This document shows, piece after piece, positions 24,283-34,300 of a DNA stretch of 64,000 nucleotides. The position numbers were made by a program, and so were the translations under genes. Origin of the DNA: Hydrangea macrophylla. Lineage: Eukaryota > Streptophyta > Magnoliopsida > Cornales > Hydrangeaceae. Positions within the stretch are counted from its first letter, which is position 1. Every line of letters starts with the position of its first letter. The stretch lies in contig CM066992.1 in assembly GCA_033977485.1 (NCBI GenBank), positions 106,441,450 through 106,505,449 of the forward strand, in the 5' to 3' direction. Under the pieces are notes generated by a model. The model had not been told where the DNA came from. It saw nothing but the letters and a program-made list of their open reading frames with translations, and ran no database searches.

Positions 24283-25989
24283 ACATGAAAATGTGAGATA
24301 ACGAAGCCCTAAATTAGACTAACCTTAAGGTTTCTTTTAAATCCTTTCTTTCTTCTATATTTATACTTTAGCCCCAAATTATTTTTTATGGATAAATAAG
24401 TATATTGTTAAATTTGAAAAAAAAAATACATAAGTAATAGTAGAATAGTTTGTATATGCTACTGTATAAATGTTGTATAAAATATATTTTTTAATATTTT
24501 ACATAAATACCCCTGTCGCACGCGTACTGGTGATTTTGGGAAAATTGCCGAACTCCCCACACTCATGTCCGCGTCCCAGCATCCGCAGTGGTGCTTACCG
24601 TGCTTCCTAGAAGATCACAATCTTCTCTAAAATTTCAAATCTACCCCAAAAATTTTTTTGTTTTGAAAATGACTTTTTTGCCTCAAAATTTTCATAAATT
24701 ACAAATTAGCCCCAAAATTTTTCATATATTTTTAAAAGCCATGTTTTAAGCCATGTTTGCCGTTGGGCTTTAATGGGTTTTTGATTCTTTAATCTTCCAA
24801 ACTCTTCAGTTTGAGGGGGAGAATATAGTGAGACAAGACCGGGTGATGGAACCCCAAGGAGGGAGGGGGTCGTTATATCACACTGGCGACGAGACCACCC
24901 GAAGAGAACCCGCTACACTGCACGGATTGGTCTGTTTGAACACACAGCCCCGTTCAACTTGAGGGGGAGTGTTGAAGACAAGACAACTACCTCTATTTCT
25001 GTGTCACACGATGGATTATTCCATGAGCACATCTCACCTTTCTCCATGTGATCTTGGAGCTTTGGATGTTTGTATGACGAGACCACCTAAGAGGAGCCGC
25101 ACGTGGACCACCCAAGAGGGGTCGCACGTGGATGAAAGACTACCTAAGAGGGGCCGCGTGGAGTTTTACTATTTTAGAGAGGATAGTTCGGTATAAGATT
25201 GTCTTCCATATTCGTTTGCAAGTTGGACACTTCAACAAGTATCCGTGTGCCAACTTGAGCGGGAGTGTTGGAAGATATGGAAGATTGAGCTATGGGGAGA
25301 TAATATTGAGATATGGGAATATATGATTTGAAGAGATTTGGGGATATTTGATAATATTAGGAAAGATTTTATTTTATTTTTATACCTTAATTAGTTGAAT
25401 TTAAGCCTATATAAAGGCTCTTCATATTGTGATTAATGAGAAGCTTGAAATTATACAATTTAACAAGGTCTTGGGAGGGTTAGATATATGAAGCCTTGCT
25501 GGTTTGCCCCCGCATGTGAAGAGGCTATTTCCGCATTTCTTATGTCATACTCGATAATCAATCTCTATTGTATTATTTGATCCACCTAAAATTTTGGTAA
25601 CTTGAGTTTTGAAGTTACCTTAAATTCATCTTTTGTTCCCCGTTCTTTGAAACTGATTACTGTTTATAATTCTACCAATGTGGTTATTGAATCCAATATT
25701 TTCCTTTTTGTTTACCCTTTTTTTGAAAACTAAAGGAAGGTGATGGAATAGAGAAAACTAAATCTCGAAGCAGTGTTAGTGCTTTTACCCTGAATGCTTT
25801 AGAGCTCAAGGGTGATATCTGAAATGTGAACAACCCCCCCACCCCCCCCCCCCCCCACCCCCCCCCCCCCCCCCCCCTATACTTGCCACAGCACACACTG
25901 CAAACACTGCAATGATTTGGGGTCATATGTAATCAGATGGCTTCCACGTGCATTGGCCTGTGCTACCGTTGCTTGTTATTTGTGCATCT

Positions 25990-26030
<41 letters not shown>

Positions 26031-26303
26031 CCCCCATACTTGCCACAGTACACACTGCAATGATTTGGGGTCATATGTAATCAGATGGCTTCCACGTGCA
26101 TTGGCCTGTGCTGCCGTTACTTGTTATTTCTGTAATTTTTGTGCATCTCCATAAAAATCACTCCCCGTCTGGTTTTATTTTCCCTTTGTCCCCAGGATGG
26201 CATACCCAGAACAGCATATAAAGGAGTAGTAGTTTTCCGATACCAGACCTCAAGACGTGTATTCTTTGTTGGCCCAGGATCCCTGCAACAGCTTGGTATT
26301 TAA
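13134..26303 (+). CDS. CGL1: Alpha-1,3-mannosyl-glycoprotein 2-beta-N-acetylglucosaminyltransferase (GnT-I), 18 exons
   Basis: This Golgi type II enzyme adds the first GlcNAc to Man5 N-glycans, opening complex N-glycan synthesis (GT13 family). Exons: 13134-13205, 14580-14630, 14997-15084, 16014-16076, 17065-17099, 17196-17272, 17366-17411, 17522-17584, 19460-19526, 19625-19693, 19787-19856, 19975-20036, 21083-21173, 21479-21572, 22120-22182, 22264-22302, 22394-22564, 26196-26303. They join in frame to 442 codons plus TAA, close to the ~444 of Arabidopsis CGL1. A short tail with three Cys (MALKCCCDF) precedes a membrane anchor at about residues 10-25. A charged, probably coiled-coil stem follows. 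The catalytic domain starts near [20 protein letters not shown]. The metal-binding ILEDDMEIAP has EDD at 210-212, and [17 protein letters not shown] starts near 286. Splice phases all agree and no stop was found. The symbol is by homology to Arabidopsis. Confidence 0.95.
13232..13281. repeat. (CT)n-(TA)n microsatellite, GnT-I intron 1
   Basis: A CT run passes into a TA run at about 13264, just after exon 1. Confidence 0.8.
14190..14236. repeat. (ACACCC)n minisatellite, GnT-I intron 1
   Basis: The hexamer cacacc/cacatcc is repeated about seven times in the intron between exons 1 and 2. Confidence 0.75.
15258..15433. repeat. Tandem duplication of ~88 bp, GnT-I intron 3
   Basis: Two direct copies start ggtacctggtt at about 15258 and 15346 and end near gtcacatggatgcac. 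They differ by a few bases, so the duplication is not brand new. No coding role is seen. Confidence 0.75.
18253..18533. mobile_element. Tourist-like MITE, GnT-I intron 8 (281 bp)
   Basis: The ends are inverted: GGGCCCGTTTGATAAAACTG at the left and ...gttgtcaaacacaccc at the right. They are flanked by TTA at 18250-18252 and 18534-18536, the target duplication of PIF/Harbinger elements. The interior is related to the element at 21223-21424 (shared aagtgctgaa, caatactgaaaa and ttcaattaagtggta). No transposase is present. Confidence 0.85.
18690..19030. repeat. Degenerate repeat region, GnT-I intron 8
   Basis: It contains cccaatcaattggggtc and ggcccgaaagag-type stretches of the kind seen in dispersed plant repeats, plus a (TA)n run near 18816. 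The class cannot be assigned. No gene is seen. Confidence 0.35.
20160..20290. repeat. 46-bp tandem repeat, three copies, GnT-I intron 12
   Basis: ttcaatagttttgtactttg recurs at exactly 20160, 20206 and 20252. Copies differ at only one or two bases, so the array expanded recently. Confidence 0.88.
21174..21478 (+). other. U12-type AT-AC intron 13 of GnT-I
   Basis: The donor reads ATATCCTTTT and the intron ends in AC. The acceptor is preceded by ttccttgac, a near-perfect U12 branch site, 10-12 bases from the 3' end. Splicing gc|...|t restores the conserved KAYWDDW motif of GnT-I in frame, while no GT donor or AG acceptor here does. It would be removed by the minor spliceosome. It contains a 202-bp Tourist-like MITE. 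Confidence 0.92.
21223..21424. mobile_element. Tourist-like MITE inside the U12 intron (202 bp)
   Basis: Inverted ends GGGTCCATTCGATAAAACTG and ...aggttatcaaacacaccc are flanked by TTA at 21220-21222 and 21425-21427. It belongs to the same family as 18253-18533. Its insertion leaves the U12 donor and branch site intact and accounts for about two thirds of the intron. Confidence 0.87.
22183..22263 (+). other. GC-AG intron 15 of GnT-I
   Basis: Exon 15 ends atccag and the intron begins gcatgtg, ending ...ctgaaag before gttgattgg. Only this GC donor keeps the frame (IKLNDIQ to VDWKNMD). The nearest GT, four bases in, leads to a stop. GC-AG introns are a known minor class, around 1% in plants. 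Confidence 0.85.
22725..22761 (-). mobile_element. Au-type SINE relic, fragment 1 (split by a TRIM)
   Basis: cagtgcactaggctctggtc...gcggggtc matches the 3' half of an Au SINE in reverse, as in the intact copy at 26712-26874. The rest of the SINE continues at 25466 after the LTR element. Confidence 0.65.
22762..25465 (+). mobile_element. Non-autonomous LTR element (2.7 kb), GnT-I intron 17
   Basis: Two near-identical LTRs of about 200 bp (22762-22962 and 25266-25465) start tgttggaagatatggaagat and end ...aatttaaca. A primer-binding site tggtatcagagccat follows at 22963. A purine tract (gagcgggag) precedes the 3' LTR. The flanks are gggtc (22757-22761) and aggtc (25466-25470), a 5-bp duplication with one mismatch. 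The interior has no gag or pol. It holds agtgcg-rich text at 23980-24060, a (CT)n run at 24243-24281, two further ttgaggggga-type purine tracts (about 24810 and 24960) and a cctaagaggggccg-like triplicated motif at 25080-25155. It resembles copia-derived non-autonomous elements. Confidence 0.88.
25466..25550 (-). mobile_element. Au-type SINE relic, fragment 2
   Basis: aggtcttgggagggtt...gaagccttgc...gaagaggctatttccgc continues the reversed SINE interrupted at 22761. The tRNA-related end is not preserved. Confidence 0.6.
25834..26150. repeat. C-tracts with a ~155-bp tandem duplication, GnT-I intron 17
   Basis: C7-A-C15-A-C20 (25834-25877) is followed by about 113 unique bases. A run of 37 C (25991-26027) follows, and then a second copy of the same unique segment (acttgccaca..., from about 26038). 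The second copy ends about 45 bases before exon 18. Copies differ by a few substitutions and a small indel. On the template strand these are long G runs. Confidence 0.9.
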
Positions 26304-26711
26304 CATGCTTAATACCAACAAAGGTTAGTGATAACATGCTCTTTGTATTTGTATTGCAACTTCATGTCATTTCTTTAGGTCAAATTGTTTGCACAATTTG
26401 GATATGTCAGTTCATATTTGAATCCAATAATAATTGCATTGAGCTCCAAGTCTGGGTAGATTCAAATTGTTCAGGACAGGAATAACTTTAAGATCTTTGC
26501 CACATTATAACTAATGTAATGTCAGCTTAAAGGTTTAGGTCTTAATGTTTTGGATTTTCAGTAATTCTTCTAATTTGAACTTATTTTGCATTAGATAAGA
26601 TCCATTGACTTTCTAATTCTATTAGAGATCTCGGTATTAAGTTTGGATCTTGCCTACTCTGCACCAAACTTGACCATTAGCAGCATTATTTAGAGTTTAG
26701 ACTTGGTAGTA
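26304..26711 (+). other. GnT-I 3' UTR and downstream sequence
   Basis: After TAA the sequence continues caccaacaaag-like and then gttagtg (26324), a possible 3'-UTR splice donor. A matching acceptor may be ...cgaaaacag at about 27058. The downstream exon-like text at 27059-27200 has no long frame. A spliced 3' UTR is possible but not proved. Confidence 0.35.
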
Positions 26712-26874
26712 AAAGGGCAGCCCAGTGCACGAGGCTCCCGCCATTGCGGGGCCTGGGAGGGTGAGATGTACGCAGCCTTATCCCTGCAAGCCAAGAGGCT
26801 GTTTTCAGATTCGAACCCATGACCTCCAGGTCACAATGGAGCAACCTTACTGTTGCGCCTAGGCTCCCCTCTTA
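26712..26874 (-). mobile_element. Au-type SINE with perfect 16-bp target duplication
   Basis: On the minus strand it starts with a tRNA-derived head: box A-like taggcgcaacagt and box B gggttcgaatc. It then runs through acagcctcttgg and gcgtacatctcacc to a tail ending ggctgcccttt. This is the layout of the angiosperm Au SINE family. The flanks tttagacttggtagta at 26696-26711 and 26875-26890 are identical, so insertion was fairly recent. It needs LINE machinery to move. Confidence 0.9.
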
Positions 26875-26890
26875 TTTAGACTTGGTAGTA

Positions 26891-28607
26891 TGGAACAAAA
26901 ATCAGAGATGCTACAGATGGCTTATTTTTTCCTTCTTTTTTTTTTCCCTGCTATAAAGGTCATTTTTTGTTTTTGTTGACTTACATTTAGAAGGCGGAGC
27001 TGAAAGGTTTTGATAACTGATAGCTTGAGTGTATTTCTCTCTCTTTTTTCGAAAACAGAGTTTACAAAAGATGAAAAAGGTCTCATTCCGGCTTTTAAGC
27101 GACCATTACCATGATATGAAAGCAATGCTTCAGAAGTACAAGTCATACACTGATTCCTCCATCCAATTCCAGATAAATTGTAGAGGCGGCCATGTTTTTA
27201 CAGACTGAGTTTCTTAACTAGAACATGCCTATCTCATCATCTCATTAAATAGCTGCAAATTAATGTACAAAGACTACCCTTTTCTGTACTCCTCTAGATG
27301 TTATACTTAGGTAAATATATTGGTGCAATTGCAAAATGGTGGTAAGAAAAAGCCATGAATTTTTGGGTTTGTAAGTGTTGTTTTACTTTTACACTTGGTC
27401 TCTTCAGCAACTTCCTTGAAAGTGAAGTGAATGTTGATTCTTAATATGTAGAATTTCCAGACGTATCGTATAGCTTGCTCGAATAATTCTTCTGATAGTA
27501 AATGGTCTTACAGTGCGCACGACTTTTTTTTAATTAATTATTATTTTTTTTTTTTTTTTTTTTTTTTTTTTGGGTTTTTCAATGCTAAAAGCGCCGTCTA
27601 TTAGATAAAACTGTGCTTTGAAGATGTCACGTTAAGCTCAGAACTTGATTTTCTTGCTTTCTGAGGTGGGCTTAAGAATGTTGACAAGTAACATGTCCTG
27701 TTATTCTACTTCTTAATGTCTTCTTTTTCTTATTATGCATATATTTTTTGTTGACAAGATTTCTCCAGCTATGGTGTGCAGGTTTAATGCTATTGCAAAT
27801 TGTGAAAGTTATCACATGATGAAACCTAATGTCTTCTTTTTCTTATTATGCATATATTTTTTGTTTAGAAATTTCCATGAGGAAATACCTTCACTTGGTG
27901 CAAACAGATCCCATGATAAAATATTATTGGATTTGAGGAGTATGCCTCATTCATTGCCTTGTACAATCTTCTTTAGAAAACCAAGAAGAAGAAAATTCAC
28001 TCAAAATGTCCAAATGGTAATCTCTGGTGGAAATAAGTATTTGTCTACATTCATTTGGAATTTTCTTTGACCAATCTATCTAGGAATCTCCGACAGAAAG
28101 TGAACTTTTACTTTATTCTAATTATGCAAGACCCCAAGAGTTGGATTGAGTTTTAGTCTTAACTCTTTTCTTTTTTACTTTTAATCCATTGATTTTATGG
28201 CATGGTTTGCCATGCAACTATCTTCAAGGTGTACCTCAGACTGCAAAATTTAACCAGATTACACTATCTAATCCTTTCAATTATAAGGTGGTGGTCTCCA
28301 ACCATTCCTTTTTTTTTTTTTTCCATTTGTGTGTGTGCGTGTGTTGCTGAAATGGTGGTCTTCAACCATTCGTTATACATTAATGCATATTGCATCTTCA
28401 ATGCTCCAACATTGATTTTATTTATTTATATATATATATATATACACACACACATATGTCCAGATTAGCTACAAGTTCAAGCAAGTAGCAGGAATAGCTA
28501 TTGGGAAAGAGAATTATCATATAGCTTTGGAAAGGTCGAAAGGAATGCATGAGACGAGAAACTAAATTTCGGCATTATACATGTCTGTATGATGCTTCTG
28601 AATGTAG
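26891..28607. other. Intergenic region between GnT-I and the reductase pseudogene
   Basis: A possible GnT-I 3'-UTR exon lies near 27059-27200. There are T runs at 27526-27572 and 28310-28322 and a (TA)n/(CA)n run at 28426-28452. A direct repeat of about 43 bp (tgtcttctttttcttatt...) occurs at about 27717 and 27829. No coding sequence is recognised. Confidence 0.4.
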
Positions 28608-30224
28608 CTAGGCTAAAGAAAGATGGCCTTGAGCCATTAAAGATGCAATACAATCATCAAACATCTCTTCAATAGATGTAAACTTGAATTCTAAACTCTT
28701 CAACTTGGAAGTATTGAACTCGTAAGATGGTCGATCAAGTGCCTCAAACCTGAAAAATACCTTCCAATTTGTAAAATCGGTAAAATTAAAGAAATTGTGA
28801 GGTTTATTTTATTATTAATTTTTTTTTTTTTTGTTTCTTTTTGTCTTTTTGATGATCATCAAATTGCGAGTTCTTTTTTTTTTTATTCTAAGCATTCTTG
28901 TCCTGTCTCACATACTAGTCAATATGTACGTACATGGTAAGTAGAATTGTAAACCTGTTACGCATAGGCAAAGCGGGATAACGTGCAGATAGTATTGAAG
29001 CTAAATAATTGTTGTCAACAACGATGGAGCTACAAATGTAGCGTCCACAAGCATTTTCATGCTCATAAACAAGTATGTGGTAGAGTGCTACGTCGTCTAG
29101 ATGAACATATCCCATCCTTCCATGCCACTCAAACCTCTCCCTCATGCACCCCTGTTAGTTTAATTGGGAACATATAAAAACCATGATCACTAGTTTGATT
29201 TACCTTTGAGGAAGCCAAGGATATCTGATGCACTAGTAGATAATTCGGGTGTCAAACTAGGTCCAACAATGAAGGAGGGGATGACAGTCACCAGATCAAT
29301 CTTGTTCTCCTTGCAGAACTCCCATGCAGCCTTCTCAGCCACAGTTTTCGATAATGCATACCATCTCTTTCCATGTATATATATGTGCACCAATTGAAAT
29401 GTGCAAAAATAAATAAATGAATGGCATTGCCAATTCAGTATTTTAGAGCCGACTTTGAAACCAATTAATAGAAATAAACATTACATTGAGTCTCTCGCAG
29501 AGTTCCATAGAGCTCTAAGATGACTCAGCCAAAGGACATTAGGGTCGTAATCATCTCTTGCCCTTATTGTTGAAGAAGATGAAGTGAGTACCACGTGCTT
29601 CAGTAATGGATTTTTCTTGCATGAACGTAGCACATTCAATGTACCCTCGATTGCAGGTTTCAAGATTTCAGCCTATCCAAATACACACACACACACACAT
29701 ATATATATATAGTGGGTGTTTAACACTATTTAAGTACATATAGTTAGAAGATGAAATTTGTCATGCCTTCGGATCGGAGGCAGGTCGTCCAAGCACAGGT
29801 GAAGCGGTGTGAAAGACACCGTGGCATCCCATGATTGAGTCGTCAAAGCTGCCTCCTTCCATTAGATCACCTCTCACGAATTGGAGTCTGTCCTTTGCTA
29901 CTTCAAGCCTCCATAGATGTTCTAATTTCTTACCTTTTCCTGCCCCCATGCATACATTAATCACACAAGATGAGCTTCTACTTTCTAATTAAACCCAAAC
30001 TAAACTTTTAGATGCAGGCGGGTTACATATATACATACTCTATGACGACTGCAGGTAGGTTTATGGTATACACAAAACACACACACACACACACACATGG
30101 ATCCCCTGACAGTCCCAGTGAAATGATAGCCGGACAAAAGGAGACGCTTGATCAACCAAGAAGCCAGAAAACCAGATGCACCCATCACACAAACTTCGCC
30201 TTTGGATTCAATTGTTTGGTCCAT
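28608..30224 (-). pseudogene. Cinnamoyl-CoA reductase / TKPR-like SDR, broken, ~6 exons
   Basis: This belongs to the NADPH-dependent extended short-chain reductases (DFR/CCR/tetraketide-pyrone-reductase group). Exons (minus): 30224 to about 30105, 29939-29767, 29672-29485, 29366-29204, 29151-28955, 28749-28608. It has a Rossmann motif MGASGFLASWL (usual first residue Thr), FHTASPVLG, the [11 protein letters not shown] serine region and the YALSK active-site Tyr-Lys. The C-terminus ends FDDCIASLMAQGHLSLA. Breaks: exon 3 is 188 nt instead of 189 (one base lost near 29537), with a TAG at 29515-29517 where relatives have Trp. Exon 5 has one extra base near its start. The exon 1 donor lies in a GT repeat and does not join in frame. 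The exon 2 donor is GC. Other splice sites and frames are intact, so the loss looks recent. Substrate is unknown. Confidence 0.82.
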
Positions 30225-30254
30225 ACTTCCTTTGCTCAAAACAACTCCCACCAC

Positions 30255-30471
30255 TTAATTCAGTTTTGTTTCAAGACAAGTCATACCCCATTAATAACCA
30301 TCCTTACATACAGAGTTTTAGTGTGTGTATATATCACACACACACACCCATATGTTCATGGCATTTGCACATCCGCTTGGTATTTTCAGTTGGAGTGAGG
30401 ATGTAGAGAAGGTGACTCATCTTATACATGTGAACATGTGATTGTTATCTTCTCAGAGAGAATATGTAGTG

Positions 30472-30536
<65 letters not shown>

Positions 30537-31301
30537 TTAAAAAAAATAATAATAATAATAATAAAAAATAAAAAAAAAAGTACTCAGGTCAGAAGTAGGT
30601 AATTCAGTCAAAAAAAAAATGCTGGATTTTCCATATATTCAACGCTAACAAAGGAAGAACTTCAAGTAGATGAATGATCTCTAACCCAACTCAGAATTTG
30701 TGCTGGTACTGGTAGTGATAGATAGTGCAGCAGCTAATCCCGAAGATCTCAACGTTGCAATTGCACACACGTGGTGCGTTTTTATTCTCCTAATCTTTCC
30801 ATGATACAATCAAAATTGAATTACATAAGAATAGCAGAGATACAATATGATCCAGATCCATAAACTTAAAATCTTCCCGTTTTCTACTAGGTGCTCCACT
30901 TTGTAATACGCATCATTAACTGTTGGAAATTTTTTACTGGGATTGGGTAAAAATAAAAAATAATAAAAAAAATTTGTATAACAAATAGAAATTAGGTCAG
31001 AAATTTTATTAAGGCCAAATTTGATGAGTTCAATGCAAAAACATTTTTTTTCCTGCCTTCCACCAACAGGATTTTAGCATACTAAAACCATCAACACTCA
31101 AAACAATTTACAGCTCTCCCACAGAAATGGACCCAAAGAGTCCGGAGTAACTGTCCCTACAATATCATTCTCTTTTTTGCGATTTGCAGAAAAGAAAACG
31201 GATTAAAATGGATAAAGATAACTTTTTGCAGTGTACAGTGCAAAATACAAGCAAGATCTAACTGGTCAAAAGTTTTCCATGAGATAAAGAGAGCACTTGC
31301 G
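30255..31301. other. Intergenic region between reductase pseudogene and NOC4
   Basis: It holds a long GA microsatellite (about 30475-30533) followed by an AAT-rich run (30546-30575). No coding sequence is recognised. The upstream side of the reductase pseudogene and the 3' UTR of NOC4 should both lie here. Confidence 0.45.
30475..30533. repeat. (GA)n microsatellite
   Basis: An almost perfect GA run of about 29 units lies about 250 bp upstream of the reductase pseudogene start. Confidence 0.9.
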
Positions 31302-34300
31302 TCATGAACACTCTCTACACTGTTCTTCAAGTAAAACTTTATCATCAGGTTCTTCTTCATCTAGACATTTGAAAGTCCAACCAGTGAAATCGGAATCCCG
31401 GAACAAAGACGTGGGTGTTGCCTTGTAGAATGCGAGTGGAACCTGTTTTACCCTCCTCCTAATCTGCATCACATTTGAAGTTTTTTTTTAGAGGATTTCA
31501 ATTTTCCATACACAGAGTAAGTGGAAAACCTGACAATCTCAAAGTCAACACAAAGGCGGTATGAACTTTTCTTTTATTAACATCCGTACAAGTTAATGAA
31601 AGAATAATTGAAATTTCTATCAGATGTATTATACCTCCTCTCCAAATATTGTAGCATACGAACCAGAACTGAAATCTTTTACTGCAATTTCGGAGGTTTT
31701 GCTTCTGACTGTCAAATCATTCTCGAGCGATAACACAAATCTAATAGGCCAGGAAAAAGGATATTGTAATCAAGGACCGATAAGATAATACAGTAGGCAA
31801 TACAAATGGGGTCAGAGGGAGACAGATAATCAGGTGAAATCTGCACCTTGAAATGGGAGGACAATAGTGGTGACGAAGGGTGTCAATCTCCCAGAGAGAA
31901 CTTCCTGTAAAAAAAAATAGACATTAACACACTGTAATTGATTCATTTCTAGTTATATCCAGGAGTGCAGGTAAAAACAAACATGCAATGCACTCCATTC
32001 AAGTCCAACACAAATATGAAAAATAAATATTTAAAAATAATAGTAATAATAATAATAAACAATTTGAAATTTGGATACATTTGTAACCATAGAAGAAAAT
32101 CCATCCCTCTGACATGTGCACATATAGCTCAAATTACATCCTCGGGTCTACACACTGATTCAAGAATCAAATCACATTTGGGGTTCTGTTCCCGGATATT
32201 CAATCAAGCCACAGAAGTGGGAAAGGTATTGTGTGGTTCAAAAGGGGCTGAAAGTCCACCTGTAGACTAAGTAAACACCAGCCGAAGAGCGGTTGATTGA
32301 ATCTTGGAATCAAATTCAAAACAATGAGCAAATAGGTCAAAGTTCAAACCATAACCACGTGTGAACAATTGGGACTGGTAGTTTTTCATATACCTCATAA
32401 CTGCCGATAATTGATAAATAAGCCTTTGTTAACAACTACCTACTCAAAAGGCTTAAGCTGTTAGAGAATGGGCCTAACCTAAGTTGCACGAAGCGGGAGA
32501 GGGAGGGAGTGGGGGCGGGAAAGCGATAAACGTTACAAGGTTTCAAAGGTTTCTTCGCAAGTGGGGCGGGAGTGGAAGAGGGGGCGGGAGCGGGGGCGGG
32601 GGCGGGGGCGGGGGCGGGGAGCGTGACCACTTTTAAAGATTCCTGCTTCTAAGAGCCTAACATGCATATCAAGCTTCAACACCCTCCCTCGCGTGTGACC
32701 CCGTCTCACAGTTGGAGAGCCGACCTCCCACAACTAAGGCTCTGATACCATGAAAAAACTTTGAATCCAACCTCAAAGCTTAATCAACAGCACCAAAAAC
32801 ACCAACTGGCTTGTTCACGAGGAAGCGTCTAATCTGAAAAAAGCCAAAATTCACATTCATCCTTTTAGAAATAATTTGTAGGTTGAAATTAAGGTATGTG
32901 CTTGTGTAACTTTCCTTGTTGAACAAAACAAATACACATATCCTTCTCACAATGAGACAGCAAAATGCACGAAGATGACGAGTAGCCTACCAAAAAGTCT
33001 ACTCCCAACTATTCCGAGAGCAGCCACTTTGCGACAAAAATTAGGTCTTGTCTCCAATCTACCTTAACACCCTGCGTAAGAGGGTCCACCACAGGGTGAT
33101 TGCCCCTTCATTTGTTCATTTGATTATCCAAGTAACGATGGACACTCTTAAATGCTTCATAAAAGCTTCGTGAATCCATCCGAGCATAATCATTTTGGCT
33201 ACAGTAGTTTTTCAGAAAGATATGGATTTTACCCTAGAAGCAACAGCGAGAGAAAGTAGACAGCATGTTCAGAAATTTCAAAGCTTTGGATTGTGGGTTA
33301 TTTTACACATGCACTACAACTTTCTTGTCCAGATTATGTAGAAGTTTTGAGGTTATATCAACTTAAGAGTTTTTCTTTCCATGCAACCAAAAAAATAAAA
33401 ATAAAAAAAACTCAGGAGTCTTTTGAGTTTTTTCTTTCCTGAAAGTTTGATTGGGAAGGGGAAAAGTAGAGACGTAGTCGCTCCTCAAGGGATGGCATCT
33501 TGAATAGAGTATCATGGTTGTCACAAGAGAAGCTCAAGTTTCCCAAAATTCTAAGTGAGAAGAGCTGAATGAAGTTGTCTGTGTACGAATATCACAGAAT
33601 ACAGGAGAATCAGGAGATTCTTACAAGTAATGGATGCTAGAAAGACAAGTGATGCATAAAGTTCAAATTTAACATGTTTGCTGGGCAGTAGCCTATACCC
33701 TATGAAGCACCGACGCTTCAAAAATGGAAGTATACTAGTGTCAGACACGTGTCAAACGCGCCCGACACGCGTCTGACACTTCAAAAGTGTGTCCTACTTT
33801 GTGAAATTGAGTTTTGACCACAGGACACGCCTGGGACACTCTAGGACACGCAAGGGACAGGGACACTCTAGGACACGCACGGGACACTTCTTTTTTTTTT
33901 TTTTTTAAAACACGGGTCACTTCAGTTTTTTTTTTCATCGATAGATAACCCAGAAGGCTTAGTGGGTAAAGAAGAAACGATAAAGAAGAAAAGAAGACAG
34001 AAGGCTCAGGCGAGTCGGCGACTGGAGCGCGGGGCTCAGGCGACTGCCCTCCGGCGTTGCTTTTCCTCCGACGAAGCTCATCCCTCTCTTAAACCACCAT
34101 GTCGCACTTGCAGCCCTCTGGGCCTGGCTCAGGTATGTTTTAGCCAACAATCACAAACCCTAGAAATTTCTTTGTGGTTTTCTTTGTTAGTAGATGTCAC
34201 ACTGTCTCTATTGTTGATTTTTGACTCTTTGAGAGAATGACTTGTTGTCTTGTTAACTCATGGACATGGAAAGTGGAACCGAGCCCTAATTTTTTTTTAT

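Noticed and set aside
26712..26874. Possible tRNA gene on the minus strand (box A and box B)
   Set aside because: The tRNA-like head is degenerate and followed by Au SINE body and a 16-bp target duplication, so it is a SINE.
30012..30406. Plus-strand open frames over the reductase 5' region
   Set aside because: They are antisense to the first exon and intron of the reductase pseudogene and are rich in CA-repeat-encoded Thr/His.
32436..32733. Alanine/proline- and arginine-repeat frames
   Set aside because: They come from a GGGGCG minisatellite read in two frames. There is no codon structure or domain.
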